A program made the translations under genes and the position numbers. A stretch of DNA of 64,000 bases from an uncultured bacterium (GTDB lineage: Bacteria > Cyanobacteriota > Vampirovibrionia > Gastranaerophilales > Gastranaerophilaceae), in the NCBI GenBank assembly GCA_902788345.1, contig CADAJP010000004.1:1-64000 (forward strand). Reading direction: 5' to 3'. How positions within the stretch are numbered: the first letter of the stretch is position 1; the number at the start of each line of letters is the position of its first letter. The notes below the pieces were generated by a model. The model saw nothing but the letters and a program-made list of their open reading frames with translations, had not been told where the DNA came from and did no database searches. Positions 1 through 8,622 of the stretch are shown here, in pieces.

Positions 1-336
1 ACAGAGCCTCCAACGGATCCACCGACAGAGCCTCCAACGGATCCACCAACAGAGCCTCCAACGGATCCACCGACAGAGCCTCCAACGGAACCTCCAACAG
101 AGCCTCCAACGGAACCTCCGACAGAGCCTCCAACAGAGCCTCCAACGGAACCTCCAACAGAGCCTCCAACGGAACCTCCGACAGAGCCTCCAACGGAACC
201 TCCGACAGAGCCTCCAACGGAGCCACCGACAGAGCCTCCAACGGAACCGCCGACAGATCCACCAACAGATCCGCCGACAAATCCACCAACAGAGCCTCCA
301 ACGGATGCTCCAACGGATCCTCCAACAGACGCTCCA
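1..336 (+). repeat. 12-bp tandem coding repeat (TxPP), 28 visible units
   Basis: Twenty-eight consecutive 12-bp units in frame encode TEPP, TDPP, TNPP or TDAP. They mostly alternate ACAGAGCCTCCA with ACGGATCCACCG or ACGGAACCTCCG, giving a 24-bp higher-order period. Copies are more diverged toward the 3' end (bases 253-336), where GAT, AAT and GCT replace GAG. The array is GC-richer than the surrounding AT-rich sequence. It touches the window edge, so the full copy number is unknown. The near-identity of the 5' units suggests recent expansion or contraction. Confidence 0.95.
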
Positions 337-738
337 ACACAGGCAGTCCAAGACGATGATGACGGAAGACTTGCTTATAATCAGAAAATAAGTGATTCCG
401 AAATTGATACAATCGATAAACGTCAGTTTATGAGATTCAATGTCAAAGAAAGCAATATTCCGGTAATGTTGGAACAATCAAATGAATATAACGGTCTTAT
501 AGACGTATCTCGAGGCGGTGTAGCACTCAGCCACAACAATACGTTAAAGACAGGAGATGTAGTTCCGGTTCATTTGGTTTACGGCGACCTTGAAATCAAT
601 GCAGATGCAAAAGTTGTTACATCAACAAATTCAAGGGCAGGAGCTCAGTTCATCAACTTGAATCAAGCAACCGCAAATAAACTGTTATATTTGAATATAT
701 TACTTGAAGATAATAATAATATTACTTTCGGTAAATAG
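1..738 (+). CDS. PilZ-domain protein with long Thr/Pro/Glu linker (5' partial)
   Basis: The frame is open from the first base of the window to a TAG at 736-738, so the gene begins upstream; the internal ATG at 430 is not its start. The first ~112 visible residues are TEPP/TDPP-type tetrapeptides. A short acidic stretch (DDDDG) follows, then a PilZ-like domain of about 105 residues. The domain has both c-di-GMP binding signatures: an RxxxR (RQFMR, around base 424) and DVSRGG, fitting the D/N-x-S-x-x-G motif. PilZ domains are cytoplasmic c-di-GMP receptors that regulate motility, adhesion or exopolysaccharide. The linker suggests a tethered receptor whose N-terminal partner domain lies outside the window. 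A GGDEF/HD-GYP protein at 38606-40606 could supply or destroy the ligand. Family call is fairly firm; cellular role is unknown. Confidence 0.8.
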   Translation, partial: TEPPTDPPTEPPTDPPTEPPTDPPTEPPTEPPTEPPTEPPTEPPTEPPTEPPTEPPTEPPTEPPTEPPTEPPTEPPTEPPTEPPTDPPTDPPTNPPTEPPTDAPTDPPTDAPTQAVQDDDDGRLAYNQKISDSEIDTIDKRQFMRFNVKESNIPVMLEQSNEYNGLIDVSRGGVALSHNNTLKTGDVVPVHLVYGDLEINADAKVVTSTNSRAGAQFINLNQATANKLLYLNILLEDNNNITFGK

Positions 739-751
739 TAACAGTAAATGC

Positions 752-790
752 AAAAGACCTTATCTTAAATGATAAGGTCTTTTGTTATTT
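752..790 (+). terminator. Rho-independent terminator after the PilZ gene
   Basis: A perfect 13-bp stem (AAAAGACCTTATC, 6-nt loop, GATAAGGTCTTTT) begins 14 bases after the stop and runs into a T-rich tail. Confidence 0.85.
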
Positions 791-939
791 TAATATTTTC
801 TGTAATTAATGCTTAATATAAAATATAATACTTTTGTCCCGGAACTTTTTATTTTGTTTTTGTGTTGTAAATATTCGCAAATCATTCAATTTTTTTTCTC
901 CAGTTAAAAATTTATCCTTTCATTAAGGAGTAAATTGTT

Positions 940-1878
940 ATGAAAAAATTGTTAATTGTTTTAGTGTTAGTTTTGGGTTGTCAGTGCGGGGTTTATGCAA
1001 ATTCAACATTGGATAAAATAGAAAATTCCTTATATGGTTTTACCTATTCTGATGATACTGATTCTGTCCGTCTTAATCGTATAGAAGAAAAGGTTTACGG
1101 CAAAAAATCAACGGGTGCTGAAAAAAATCGTATTGCAAAATTAAAAAAAGATTTGAATGTTGACTTAATGGGGCAGGAAATTGAGCCTCGGGAAGATTCA
1201 TTTATGACAGATGATGATTTTATTGTTTATGAAAAAGAACCGCCAGAAGCCTCAAAAATGGATTATCCTGCAATTGATGAACTTGAAAAACAGGTTTTTA
1301 AAAAAGAGTTTAAAAACGAAAATATAAAAACAAGGTTATCAAAGCTGGAAAAAGAAACCTTTAAAAAAACTTATGATAATGATGATCTCTCAAAACGTGT
1401 AGATCGTCTAAAGGCTCAGTTAAAACCGCAAAGTTTCAAAAAGAACGGTATGCATCAACAGGAAAATGTGTTTTACACCTCAGAAGCTGACAGGATGGCG
1501 CAAAATTATCATCTTGACCAATACGGTTCTCCGTTTTTTGATTATGACTCTTATAATTCACATAATAGTTATGATGATGATCCGGTGTCGTTACCAAAAA
1601 ATGTAAAACCTTTGAACTTATCAAAAATTGAAAAACAAATATATCATAAAAAATTTGAAAATGAACCTGTTTCAAATCGTTTAACAAGAATAGAAACAAG
1701 CGTTTTCGGTACAAGCTTCCCTAATGACAGTGAAAGTGAACGCATGCAGAGGTTATCCAGTGCAATTCAGGCGCAAAAATCAGCAAAAAGATATGACAGT
1801 AACAGATTTAGCCAGCATGTTGCAACTGCAGTTCAGATAGGAACATTAATTCTTATGGTTCTTGCATGTATTTTGTAG
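940..1878 (+). CDS. Secreted/envelope protein with three LxxIE..YG repeats
   Basis: The start is an ATG with AAGGAG upstream. Residues 1-21 form a signal peptide with a VYA cleavage site; a lipobox-like VLGC is also present, so a lipoprotein cannot be excluded. The mature protein has at least three copies of a ~50-residue unit of the type L-x-K-I/L-E-x-x-x-Y/F, then RL-x-R/K-I/L-E-x-x-x-Y/F-G. They lie near residues 24-75, 110-160 and 225-275. The spacers are acidic and Asn/Asp/Ser-rich. The last ~20 residues form a hydrophobic helix that could anchor the C-terminus. I do not recognise a named family. It is likely periplasmic or envelope-associated. It is followed directly by a histidine kinase gene that has its own promoter. 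Confidence 0.7.
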   Translation: MKKLLIVLVLVLGCQCGVYANSTLDKIENSLYGFTYSDDTDSVRLNRIEEKVYGKKSTGAEKNRIAKLKKDLNVDLMGQEIEPREDSFMTDDDFIVYEKEPPEASKMDYPAIDELEKQVFKKEFKNENIKTRLSKLEKETFKKTYDNDDLSKRVDRLKAQLKPQSFKKNGMHQQENVFYTSEADRMAQNYHLDQYGSPFFDYDSYNSHNSYDDDPVSLPKNVKPLNLSKIEKQIYHKKFENEPVSNRLTRIETSVFGTSFPNDSESERMQRLSSAIQAQKSAKRYDSNRFSQHVATAVQIGTLILMVLACIL

Positions 1879-1906
1879 CGGCATAATCTGTAATTCTTTT
1901 TACAAA

Positions 1907-1941
1907 TTGCCCCCAAATACCCTTTAGATTATAATTTAACT
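1907..1941 (+). promoter_or_regulatory. Leaderless promoter of the histidine kinase gene
   Basis: TTGCCC (1907-1912), 17-bp spacer, TATAAT (1930-1935), then 6 nt (TTAACT) to the ATG at 1942. There is no Shine-Dalgarno. The predicted transcription start coincides with the A of the ATG. Confidence 0.65.
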
Positions 1942-3597
1942 ATGAAAAAGTTTGATTTTTTCAATCAATACAGGGATCCGGTAATTGTAGTTAAAGGATA
2001 TGAGGATGTTGTTTTCAAGAACAATATGTTTTGCCATATCTTTAATAATTTTGAAAACATTCGCAAGTTTGCCCATAAACTGAACTTTGATATGTGTCCG
2101 ATTGATAGTGAAAATATGGATTTATATTCTCCTGTTTTTCAGGCGATTGTTTCAAAAGAAAATTTTTTTGCACGTGTAAATTACATGACATCTGCCGGAG
2201 AAACAACATACTATGACATGACATCAGTAAAACGCGGACAATATACAATTTTATTTTTTACGGATGTTAGTTCTGATATTTTTCTTGAAAACAATAAAAA
2301 AGAAAACCAAAATTATATCAGTCAATTAGAGAAATTAAAAGAAGAAAATGATGAACTGCAAAAAATTCGCCAAAAAGCTCAGGCTCAGGCATTTAAGATT
2401 GCTCTTATAAATAAAATGTCAAACATAATAAGAGAATCAATTGATATTTCTGCAATTTTAAATTCAGCGTTAAAAGAACTCTCAATGATGTTTGGGTGTT
2501 TTAAAACTTATTATGCAAAATTTGAGGCTAATAAGTTCTGTATAATGGAAATCTTTGGAGATGAGGAAGATTTTAAAGGGGAAGAAATCGTATTTGATAA
2601 TACTGTAATGTCTGAAATAAATTCGGGTGAAATTTCTATCGGTTATACTTTGAATGAATATATCGGCGCAGTTCCTTTTAAAAATTCTGTAAGAAGGGTT
2701 GTTGTTCCTATATTCCATCTTCAAAAAATTATCGGTGTAATTGTTCTTTTAAGTTATCAAAAAAGAGAGCTTGCAGATGAATTGGAAATACTTGATGCCG
2801 TTTCTTCACAGCTTGGTAATGCAGTTATAAGAGCGGAATTATACAGAAAAAATGCGCAAAATGTAAAAGAACTGAAACAGGCTCTTGATGAATTGAAAGA
2901 AACCCAGCTTCAGCTGATTAATTCTGAAAAAATGGCATCTTTAGGTCAGTTGGTTGCAGGGATTGCTCATGAAATAAATACTCCGGTGGCATCAATGAAA
3001 TCAAACAATGATATTATGTCAAAACTTGTACCTAAAATCCCTGATGAAAACATAAAACAAATGTTTGAACAGCTCAATTCAATTGATAAAGAGGCAATAG
3101 ACCGTATTAGTAAAATTGTTGTTTCTCTTAAAAAATTTGTTCGTCTTGATGAGGCTGAACTCCAAGAAGCAGATATAAATAAGGAAATGGACTTAACCCT
3201 TGAAATTATCAGGCATGAGATAAAAAATAAAGTTGAAATAGAAAAGAATTACAGTCAGATTCCATTGATAAAATGTTATCCGAATATGCTTAATCAGGTT
3301 TTTACAAATATACTTGTAAACGCATGCCAATCTATAGAAACAAAAGGTAAAATAACCATTACTACCGAGTTTTCGGATAATAATCTTGTTGTGAAGATAA
3401 AAGATAACGGAAAAGGCATTTCTAAGGAAAACCTGAATAAAATTTTTACTGCGGGTTATACTACGAAAGGTGTAGGGGTAGGTACGGGTTTAGGACTTGC
3501 TATCAGTCAAAAGATTATAGACAAACACAAGGGTAAAATCCGTGTTATTAGTGAATTAGGACTTGGTACGGAATTTATTATTACTATCCCTTGTTAG
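1942..3597 (+). CDS. Soluble sensor histidine kinase (PAS-like, GAF, HisKA, HATPase)
   Basis: A 551-residue protein with no membrane segments. The order is an N-terminal PAS-like region (about 1-115), a coiled coil (about 120-150), a GAF-type sensor domain (about 155-290), a second coiled coil, an H box with phospho-acceptor His343 (AHEINTP), then the ATPase domain. The ATPase has an N box around Asn460 (NILVNACQ), a G1 box (DNGKGI) and a G2 box (GTGLGLAIS). It should autophosphorylate and pass phosphate to a response regulator, but none is adjacent, so it is an orphan kinase in this window. The cytoplasmic sensing domains suggest an internal signal. The gene lacks a Shine-Dalgarno and appears leaderless. 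Confidence 0.9.
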   Translation: MKKFDFFNQYRDPVIVVKGYEDVVFKNNMFCHIFNNFENIRKFAHKLNFDMCPIDSENMDLYSPVFQAIVSKENFFARVNYMTSAGETTYYDMTSVKRGQYTILFFTDVSSDIFLENNKKENQNYISQLEKLKEENDELQKIRQKAQAQAFKIALINKMSNIIRESIDISAILNSALKELSMMFGCFKTYYAKFEANKFCIMEIFGDEEDFKGEEIVFDNTVMSEINSGEISIGYTLNEYIGAVPFKNSVRRVVVPIFHLQKIIGVIVLLSYQKRELADELEILDAVSSQLGNAVIRAELYRKNAQNVKELKQALDELKETQLQLINSEKMASLGQLVAGIAHEINTPVASMKSNNDIMSKLVPKIPDENIKQMFEQLNSIDKEAIDRISKIVVSLKKFVRLDEAELQEADINKEMDLTLEIIRHEIKNKVEIEKNYSQIPLIKCYPNMLNQVFTNILVNACQSIETKGKITITTEFSDNNLVVKIKDNGKGISKENLNKIFTAGYTTKGVGVGTGLGLAISQKIIDKHKGKIRVISELGLGTEFIITIPC

Positions 3598-3942
3598 TAG
3601 TAATTTGTAAAGAAATCTAAAATTAAAAACTGAAATATAACTGCTTTTTATCTATGTTTATAAAAACAATTATAACATTTTGTATCTTTTTTAACATGAA
3701 ATAGTGAAATTAATTTAAATATGTATTAAAATATAAATACTGAGACAATAAGTGTTAGTATTACCCTTAACAAATAAAAAGTCCTGAAGGTAGTGAATAT
3801 AAAGGAATTCAGAAACAACTAATCTATGAATTGTAAACAATGTTAAGTGAAATATAAGTAAATAGGCAATAATTTGTTAAAACATTTTTTTATATATGAG
3901 TAAGTAGTAGTGACAAGTTATTGTAAGTGTCGGAGGAAAGTA
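3598..3942. other. 345-bp AT-rich intergenic region
   Basis: Very AT-rich sequence between the kinase and the HEAT-repeat gene. I see no open frame with a ribosome binding site, no tRNA and no strong hairpin. It probably holds the promoter of the HEAT-repeat gene, but I cannot pick a convincing -35/-10 pair. Confidence 0.5.
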
Positions 3943-4800
3943 ATGACAATTAGTGTGAACAGTAAGAAAAAGCAGGTTAAAAAATCTTTTGATGAGTTAT
4001 TAAATGATTTAACTACCAGCAATTCTGAAAAAGTCAGATACAATGCAGCAAGAATTTTAGGTGAAATGGGCGATTCAAAAGCCGTTGAACCTTTGATTGA
4101 TGTTTTGAAACATGACAAAAACGGTTCAGTAAGATTATATGCAGCTCGTGCATTAGGTGAATTGGGTGATTCAAAAGCTACAACTCATTTAATTGAATCT
4201 TTACGCGAAGACAGAAATGTTGATGTTCGTGTAAGAGCAGCTCGTGCGTTAGGTCGTTTGGGCGGTGCAATTGTTGTAGAACCATTAGTTGAAGCATTAA
4301 ACGATGAAAACCCTCAGGTTTGCATTACAGCTACAGATGCTTTAATTGAAATTGGTGATGTAGCTACAGATGCTTTGATTGAATCATTAGATCATGAAAA
4401 AGTTAATGTAAGATGTGATGCAACAAGAGCATTAGGTGAAATCGGCAACAAAAAAGCTGTTGATAAGGTTATCAATATGCTTTATGACGAATGGGTTAAC
4501 GTAAGAATTTATGCCGTAACTTCTTTGGGTAAATTAAATGATTCAAAAGCAGTTCCTGCATTGATTGATGTTATGAAAAACCGTTCTGAAAACGAATTAG
4601 TAAGAGCAGGCGCAGCTGCTGCGTTAGGTGTTTTACGTGACACAAGAGCTTTGATGCCTTTAAGAGAATTGATTATGGAAGCCGAAGAATTAGGCGAACT
4701 TGAAGATACAGCTTTAAAATCTTTCAAAAAGATTATGGCTGCTAACTGGCAATCAATTCCTGGTGCAGCTCCTGTTAAAAAACCTGTATCAACATTTTAA
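3943..4800 (+). CDS. HEAT-repeat (PBS-lyase-like) scaffold protein
   Basis: The start was set at ATG 3943, eight bases after a strong GGAGG; a longer frame from 3910 has no ribosome binding site. The 285-residue protein is made of about seven ~31-residue HEAT-like repeats, visible as VRYNAARILGEMGDSKAVEP, VRLYAARALGELGD and VRVRAARALGRLGG. This pattern is typical of PBS-lyase HEAT-like repeats, abundant in cyanobacteria as phycobilin lyases and more generally as protein-protein scaffolds. With no phycobiliprotein gene nearby, a scaffold or adaptor role is more likely than a lyase. It lacks a signal peptide, so it is cytoplasmic. It is monocistronic and followed by a terminator. Confidence 0.85.
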   Translation: MTISVNSKKKQVKKSFDELLNDLTTSNSEKVRYNAARILGEMGDSKAVEPLIDVLKHDKNGSVRLYAARALGELGDSKATTHLIESLREDRNVDVRVRAARALGRLGGAIVVEPLVEALNDENPQVCITATDALIEIGDVATDALIESLDHEKVNVRCDATRALGEIGNKKAVDKVINMLYDEWVNVRIYAVTSLGKLNDSKAVPALIDVMKNRSENELVRAGAAAALGVLRDTRALMPLRELIMEAEELGELEDTALKSFKKIMAANWQSIPGAAPVKKPVSTF

Positions 4801-4822
4801 TAACATAGATTAAATAAAATAT

Positions 4823-4853
4823 AAAAGCCTTCTGAAATTTTCAGAAGGCTTTT
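4823..4853 (+). terminator. Terminator of the HEAT-repeat gene
   Basis: Stem AAAAGCCTTCTGA / TCAGAAGGCTTTT with a short AATTT loop, just after the stop codon. Confidence 0.85.
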
Positions 4854-4872
4854 ATAATATCCGGAAATTGCT

Positions 4873-4910
4873 AAAAAAAACAGGATACTTATTTTGTATC
4901 CTGTTTTTTT
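4873..4910 (-). terminator. Terminator for the leftward 4930-6140 operon
   Basis: Inverted repeat with stem ACAGGATAC / GTATCCTGT, a 7-nt loop and A/T runs on both sides, so it can work in both directions between converging genes. On the minus strand it lies just past the stop at 4930. Confidence 0.8.
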
Positions 4911-4929
4911 ATATTTTTTTATTACCGGC

Positions 4930-5403
4930 TTAAGCAGCAAAGTCTAATTTTTCTTTTAAATCGTAAACTGCAATTTTGCCGTTTCTGTATGCTTTATCTA
5001 CTCCTGTAACGAGTGCAAAGAATGCCATTGCACCACCGAATACACCGGCTGCACCTCTCATTACCGGACTTTTAACAATTGCACCAATGTATTTAACATC
5101 TTTAAGTTTCATTGCTTTTGTCATAATGTCACCGCTGAATTTGGTAACATTCAGTTTAAATTTGCCAAGTAAACTTGTAACTTCTGCAGCATTTTGTCTT
5201 GCATTTTTTGTAGTGTTGGTAACATTTGCAAACATTGACTGGAGTGTTCTGTTTACAGATGTTCTTTTAGCCTGATAAGCTGCGGCTCCGGCACCTGTTG
5301 CACCAACACCTGTTGCAACTTTTTGTTCTGTTTCTTTGCGTTTTGCCTGTTGCTCAGGAGTTAAGTTTGAATATCTGTAATTATTAATATTGATACTTTC
5401 CAT
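4930..5403 (-). CDS. Hypothetical protein with C-terminal Gly-rich hydrophobic segment
   Basis: A 157-residue protein of unknown function. The N-terminus (MESININNYRYSN) is Asn-rich. A Gly/Ala-rich stretch (VATGVGATGAGAAAY) follows, then a helical Asn/Thr-rich region. Near residues 115-140 is a hydrophobic segment (AAGVFGGAMAFFALVTGV) that could insert in a membrane. Its ATG overlaps the upstream gene's stop by one base (TAATG), so translation is coupled. The upstream product also has a VFG-containing hydrophobic stretch, hinting that the two are related or partners. No catalytic motif is visible. Confidence 0.65.
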   Translation of the reverse strand: MESININNYRYSNLTPEQQAKRKETEQKVATGVGATGAGAAAYQAKRTSVNRTLQSMFANVTNTTKNARQNAAEVTSLLGKFKLNVTKFSGDIMTKAMKLKDVKYIGAIVKSPVMRGAAGVFGGAMAFFALVTGVDKAYRNGKIAVYDLKEKLDFAA

Positions 5404-6140
5404 TATGCTGATTCCCTGTAATAATCATAATCTTCTTCATAATCTCTGGAAGGTGGGTAATCTGTATCATCGCCTTCATCAACTTCTGCTTTTATATCAT
5501 CACGCATAGTTGTTTCATAGGCTCCTGTAATCCCTGATCCTATCCCTAATACTGTTGCAGTTCCTTTAACTGCTTTATCTGTATTTATGTTTTTAATCGG
5601 TTCTGCAACTTTTTTCATAATTTCTTGTGATTTTACTGCTCCGGCATCTTTCATGTCTAAGCCTTTTGAAATAATGAATGCTGCGTCACCTTTGATTTTT
5701 TTGCCTATATTTGTATTTGTAAATTTTTTGTATGCTGAAGAATTAACGATTGCATTAAATCCTTTGTTTAATACTTCTGCAATTTTTCCGCCTACAAATT
5801 TGAAACCATCTGCTATTTTATTCATAACAGATTTAGAACCGGTTACGGTTTGTTTGAAGTATTTATTTGCGCCAATTTTGGCTCCTGATTTTTTGACAAA
5901 ACTTGCAAGCATTAAGGTTGAACCAAATACTGCCAAGCCGTCTATTGCTCCGTTAGCAATTGTTCTGAAAAATTTGAACGGTTTTTTCATTTTGTCAGGA
6001 ATATAATCTTCGTTTAAAAATTGGTCAAGTTCTTCTACTTGTTCCTTGTAAAAATTAATATCTTGGTCAACATCTTTTTTGTTGTATCCAAAGCTGAGAG
6101 ATTGAGATTTGTTGTATGTTACCGGTGAAATTCCTAACAT
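5403..6140 (-). CDS. Hypothetical protein with N-terminal SLSFG motif and hydrophobic segment
   Basis: The start was set at ATG 6140, behind GGAG; a GTG at 6155 would overlap that site. The 245-residue protein begins MLGISPVTYNKSQSLSFGY, with the SxSFG motif at residues 14-18 that resembles the FTG/FTS N-termini of four other proteins here. A hydrophobic segment (GLAVFGSTLMLASFV) lies near residues 70-90. The middle is Lys/Gly/Asn-rich, there is a Gly-rich VLGIGSGITGAY stretch, and the C-terminus is acidic and Tyr-rich. It has no typical signal peptide or known domain. It is the first gene of a two-gene operon. Confidence 0.65.
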   Translation of the reverse strand: MLGISPVTYNKSQSLSFGYNKKDVDQDINFYKEQVEELDQFLNEDYIPDKMKKPFKFFRTIANGAIDGLAVFGSTLMLASFVKKSGAKIGANKYFKQTVTGSKSVMNKIADGFKFVGGKIAEVLNKGFNAIVNSSAYKKFTNTNIGKKIKGDAAFIISKGLDMKDAGAVKSQEIMKKVAEPIKNINTDKAVKGTATVLGIGSGITGAYETTMRDDIKAEVDEGDDTDYPPSRDYEEDYDYYRESA

Positions 6141-6330
6141 GATATTTCTCCACACTATTATTACTACTTTCCAATTTTTATAAATCTGCAGAAAATAATT
6201 TTTGCTATTTATGTTAACAAAATGTTACATGCACATTATTTCACATGTATGTTTATTTGTAAAGTGGTTTGTGTATTTTTTTAATACTTTATTTTTATAT
6301 TTATTTTTGTCAATTTTATTTTGTTTTAGC

Positions 6331-7155
6331 TTATTTTTTAATTTGGGCTTGAATTTGTGATAGTGCATTGCTATATGATGAACTATTAAAGCCTTTTTCA
6401 ATATATTGAGGATAATTTTTTTGAATATATTGATAGTCTTTGGTAATTCTTTTTTCTGTTGACGGGTGATCTGCCCAAATATCCATGTAGTTTGTACCGA
6501 TTTTGTATAAAACAGATATTGATGCAAGCGGGTTATAACCGCAAGAAACAAGAAAATCGATTCCTCTTTGATCTGCTTTGAATTCATCATTTCTTGAGAA
6601 TTTTTTATATGCCATATTTCCTGCAACACCTGACAGATTGCCTGTTTTGGTGGCCGATCCTATAAATGAAGCTATAACAGATAAAATCCCGCTTCTGAAC
6701 ATTCCTCTGATGACGTGATATTGTTCAACATGCCCAAGTTCATGTGCAATAATAAATGCAAGTTCATCCTCTTGTTCAAGATATGGTAATATGCCTCTGT
6801 AAACAACCACGTTATTATTTTGGTCTGTGTATGCATTAACTTCATCTTTTTGAACCACCAGAAATGAAACTTGCCTGCTTGCAGGAATTTTACTTGCAGA
6901 AAGTAAAGAAGTTCCTATTTTTTTTACTGTATCATTTTGTCGTTCTTCACTCCAGCCGTATGCAAAAGAATTTCTGTTTGTATAAACGGCATTTTGGGTT
7001 GTTTGTGATGTTGTATTTGCATATTTTTTTTGTGTTGTCTGAACTGAATTTTTTGTATGTATTTTATAGCTTGCAGCATTTGCCTGCGTATATGTTGCCG
7101 TGAATAATAATGCTGCAATTATTAAATTTACAAAATTTTTCCTGTTAAATACCAT
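6331..7155 (-). CDS. Secreted M48-family zinc metalloprotease
   Basis: A 274-residue protein with a signal peptide (hydrophobic residues ~9-25, ANA cleavage site). The zinc-protease motif HELGH lies near residue 140 (IIAHELGHVEQYH). A downstream DEFKAD supplies the third zinc ligand Glu, as in M48 enzymes of the BepA/YcaL type. It probably degrades or refolds misfolded envelope proteins in the periplasm. Only the peptidase domain and a short basic N-terminal linker are present, with no TPR domain. The start is the ATG behind CAGGGAG. It overlaps the 3' end of miaB by 28 bases, so the two are probably co-transcribed. Confidence 0.85.
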   Translation of the reverse strand: MVFNRKNFVNLIIAALLFTATYTQANAASYKIHTKNSVQTTQKKYANTTSQTTQNAVYTNRNSFAYGWSEERQNDTVKKIGTSLLSASKIPASRQVSFLVVQKDEVNAYTDQNNNVVVYRGILPYLEQEDELAFIIAHELGHVEQYHVIRGMFRSGILSVIASFIGSATKTGNLSGVAGNMAYKKFSRNDEFKADQRGIDFLVSCGYNPLASISVLYKIGTNYMDIWADHPSTEKRITKDYQYIQKNYPQYIEKGFNSSSYSNALSQIQAQIKK

Positions 7156-8453
7156 GTTTTACTCCCTGTTATTTTTACATTGATAAATTCTCCGGTTAAA
7201 TCTTTATCACAGTCGATGTGAACAATTTTGTTATTTCTTGTTCTTCCGGAGATAACATTTTTGCCGTTGTGGTTTTCAAAATTTTCTATAAGAACTTCCA
7301 TTTCTCTGCCGACAAATTTCTGATTTGAAGCAAGACAGCATTTTCTGTTTTGTTCGTTTAATCTTGCAAGACGTTCTGTTTTAACATCTTCATCAATATA
7401 TTTATCAACCCATTTTGCTGCAACTGTTTTTTCTCTTGGAGAATATGCGGCAGTATTTGAATAATCAAGTTCTAATTCTTCCATTGCAGAAAGTGTATTT
7501 TGGAATTGTTCTTCCGTTTCACCCGGAAAACCTGCGATAAAATCACTTGTAATGGTTACATCCGGAACCATTTTTCTTATTTTATTTGCTATTTCAAAAT
7601 ATTTTTCTCTGTCATAGCGTCTGTTCATAGCTTTTAAAACATCGCTGTCCCCTGATTGCATTGGAATATGGAAATATTCGCAAACCTTATCAAGTTCAAC
7701 TGCAGTTTTAATAAGTTCATCTGTTATATCGGTCGGGTATGAAGTTACAAAACGTATTCTAAACTTGCCTTCCAGTGCATTTATTTCTTTTAACAAATCT
7801 GCAAGTCTGTAATTGCGGTCTTTAAAATCTTTTCCGTAACTGTCAACATTTTGTCCCAAAAGAGTGATTTCTTTAAAGCCTGAATTTAGTGCATCTTTTA
7901 CTTCTTTCAGGATAGTTCCCGGAAGTCTTGAGCGTTCACGCCCTCTTGTGTATGGAACTATACAATAGGTGCAGAAGTTATTACAGCCTTCTGTTATAGG
8001 AATCCATGCATTGACGGATTTTACTCTTTGTATATCATATTTTATTGCCTCATTATCTTCTGTTTGATGAGTTTCCTCACATTCGCAAACTTTTTCACCC
8101 TCGTTAATTTTTTTGATAATTTCCGGAAGCGAATATATTTTATGTGTTCCCAGGACAAAATCTACATAGTTTGCACGTTTAAAAATCTCTTTTGCTTTTT
8201 GTTGTGCAACGCATCCGCAAAAACCGATTTTTAAATCAGGTTTTGTTTTTTTCCATTTGCCCCATAAACCGATAAGGCTGTATGCTTTATCTTCGCTTAA
8301 TTGTCTTATTGAACAGGTATTTACCATCAATAAATCCGCTTTTTTCGGCTCTGAAGTTTCTTCATAACCAAAATTTGAAAGCATACCATACATTCTTTCG
8401 GAGTCGGATTTATTCATCTGACATCCCATTGTTTCTATATAAACCTTTTTCAT
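7128..8453 (-). CDS. miaB: tRNA-2-methylthio-N6-isopentenyladenosine synthase MiaB
   Basis: A radical-SAM methylthiotransferase that adds a 2-methylthio group to i6A37 of tRNAs reading UNN codons. The 441-residue protein has the N-terminal UPF0004 domain with three cluster Cys (ETMGCQMN, VNTCS, GFCGCVAQ). The radical-SAM CxxxCxxC is in GCNNFCTYCIVPYTRGRE, and a TRAM RNA-binding domain sits at the C-terminus. VNTCSIRQ and the length match MiaB rather than RimO or MtaB. The start is ATG 8453 behind AAAGGAAAA. The M48 protease follows with an overlap. Confidence 0.95.
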   Translation of the reverse strand: MKKVYIETMGCQMNKSDSERMYGMLSNFGYEETSEPKKADLLMVNTCSIRQLSEDKAYSLIGLWGKWKKTKPDLKIGFCGCVAQQKAKEIFKRANYVDFVLGTHKIYSLPEIIKKINEGEKVCECEETHQTEDNEAIKYDIQRVKSVNAWIPITEGCNNFCTYCIVPYTRGRERSRLPGTILKEVKDALNSGFKEITLLGQNVDSYGKDFKDRNYRLADLLKEINALEGKFRIRFVTSYPTDITDELIKTAVELDKVCEYFHIPMQSGDSDVLKAMNRRYDREKYFEIANKIRKMVPDVTITSDFIAGFPGETEEQFQNTLSAMEELELDYSNTAAYSPREKTVAAKWVDKYIDEDVKTERLARLNEQNRKCCLASNQKFVGREMEVLIENFENHNGKNVISGRTRNNKIVHIDCDKDLTGEFINVKITGSKTWYLTGKIL

Positions 8454-8622
8454 AAATTTTCCTTTTCGATAATTATAATAATATAATAAAAATAATTTGT
8501 GGTAACATCTCTATAGTTACCATAAATTATTTTATCTTAAAATTGATACAAATTTTCATATAATAAGTTTGCATTATGTCTTTTTCATTGTAAAATAAAG
8601 GAATAGTTCAGAGGGAAAAAAT

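Noticed and set aside
1..336. Possible CRISPR array or satellite
   Set aside because: The 12/24-bp units have no spacers and are in frame, encoding TxPP tetrapeptides that continue into the PilZ domain.
6225..6629. 134-codon open frame on the minus strand
   Set aside because: It overlaps the M48 protease gene in another frame, is Lys/Ile/Asn-biased and has no ribosome binding site or family motif.
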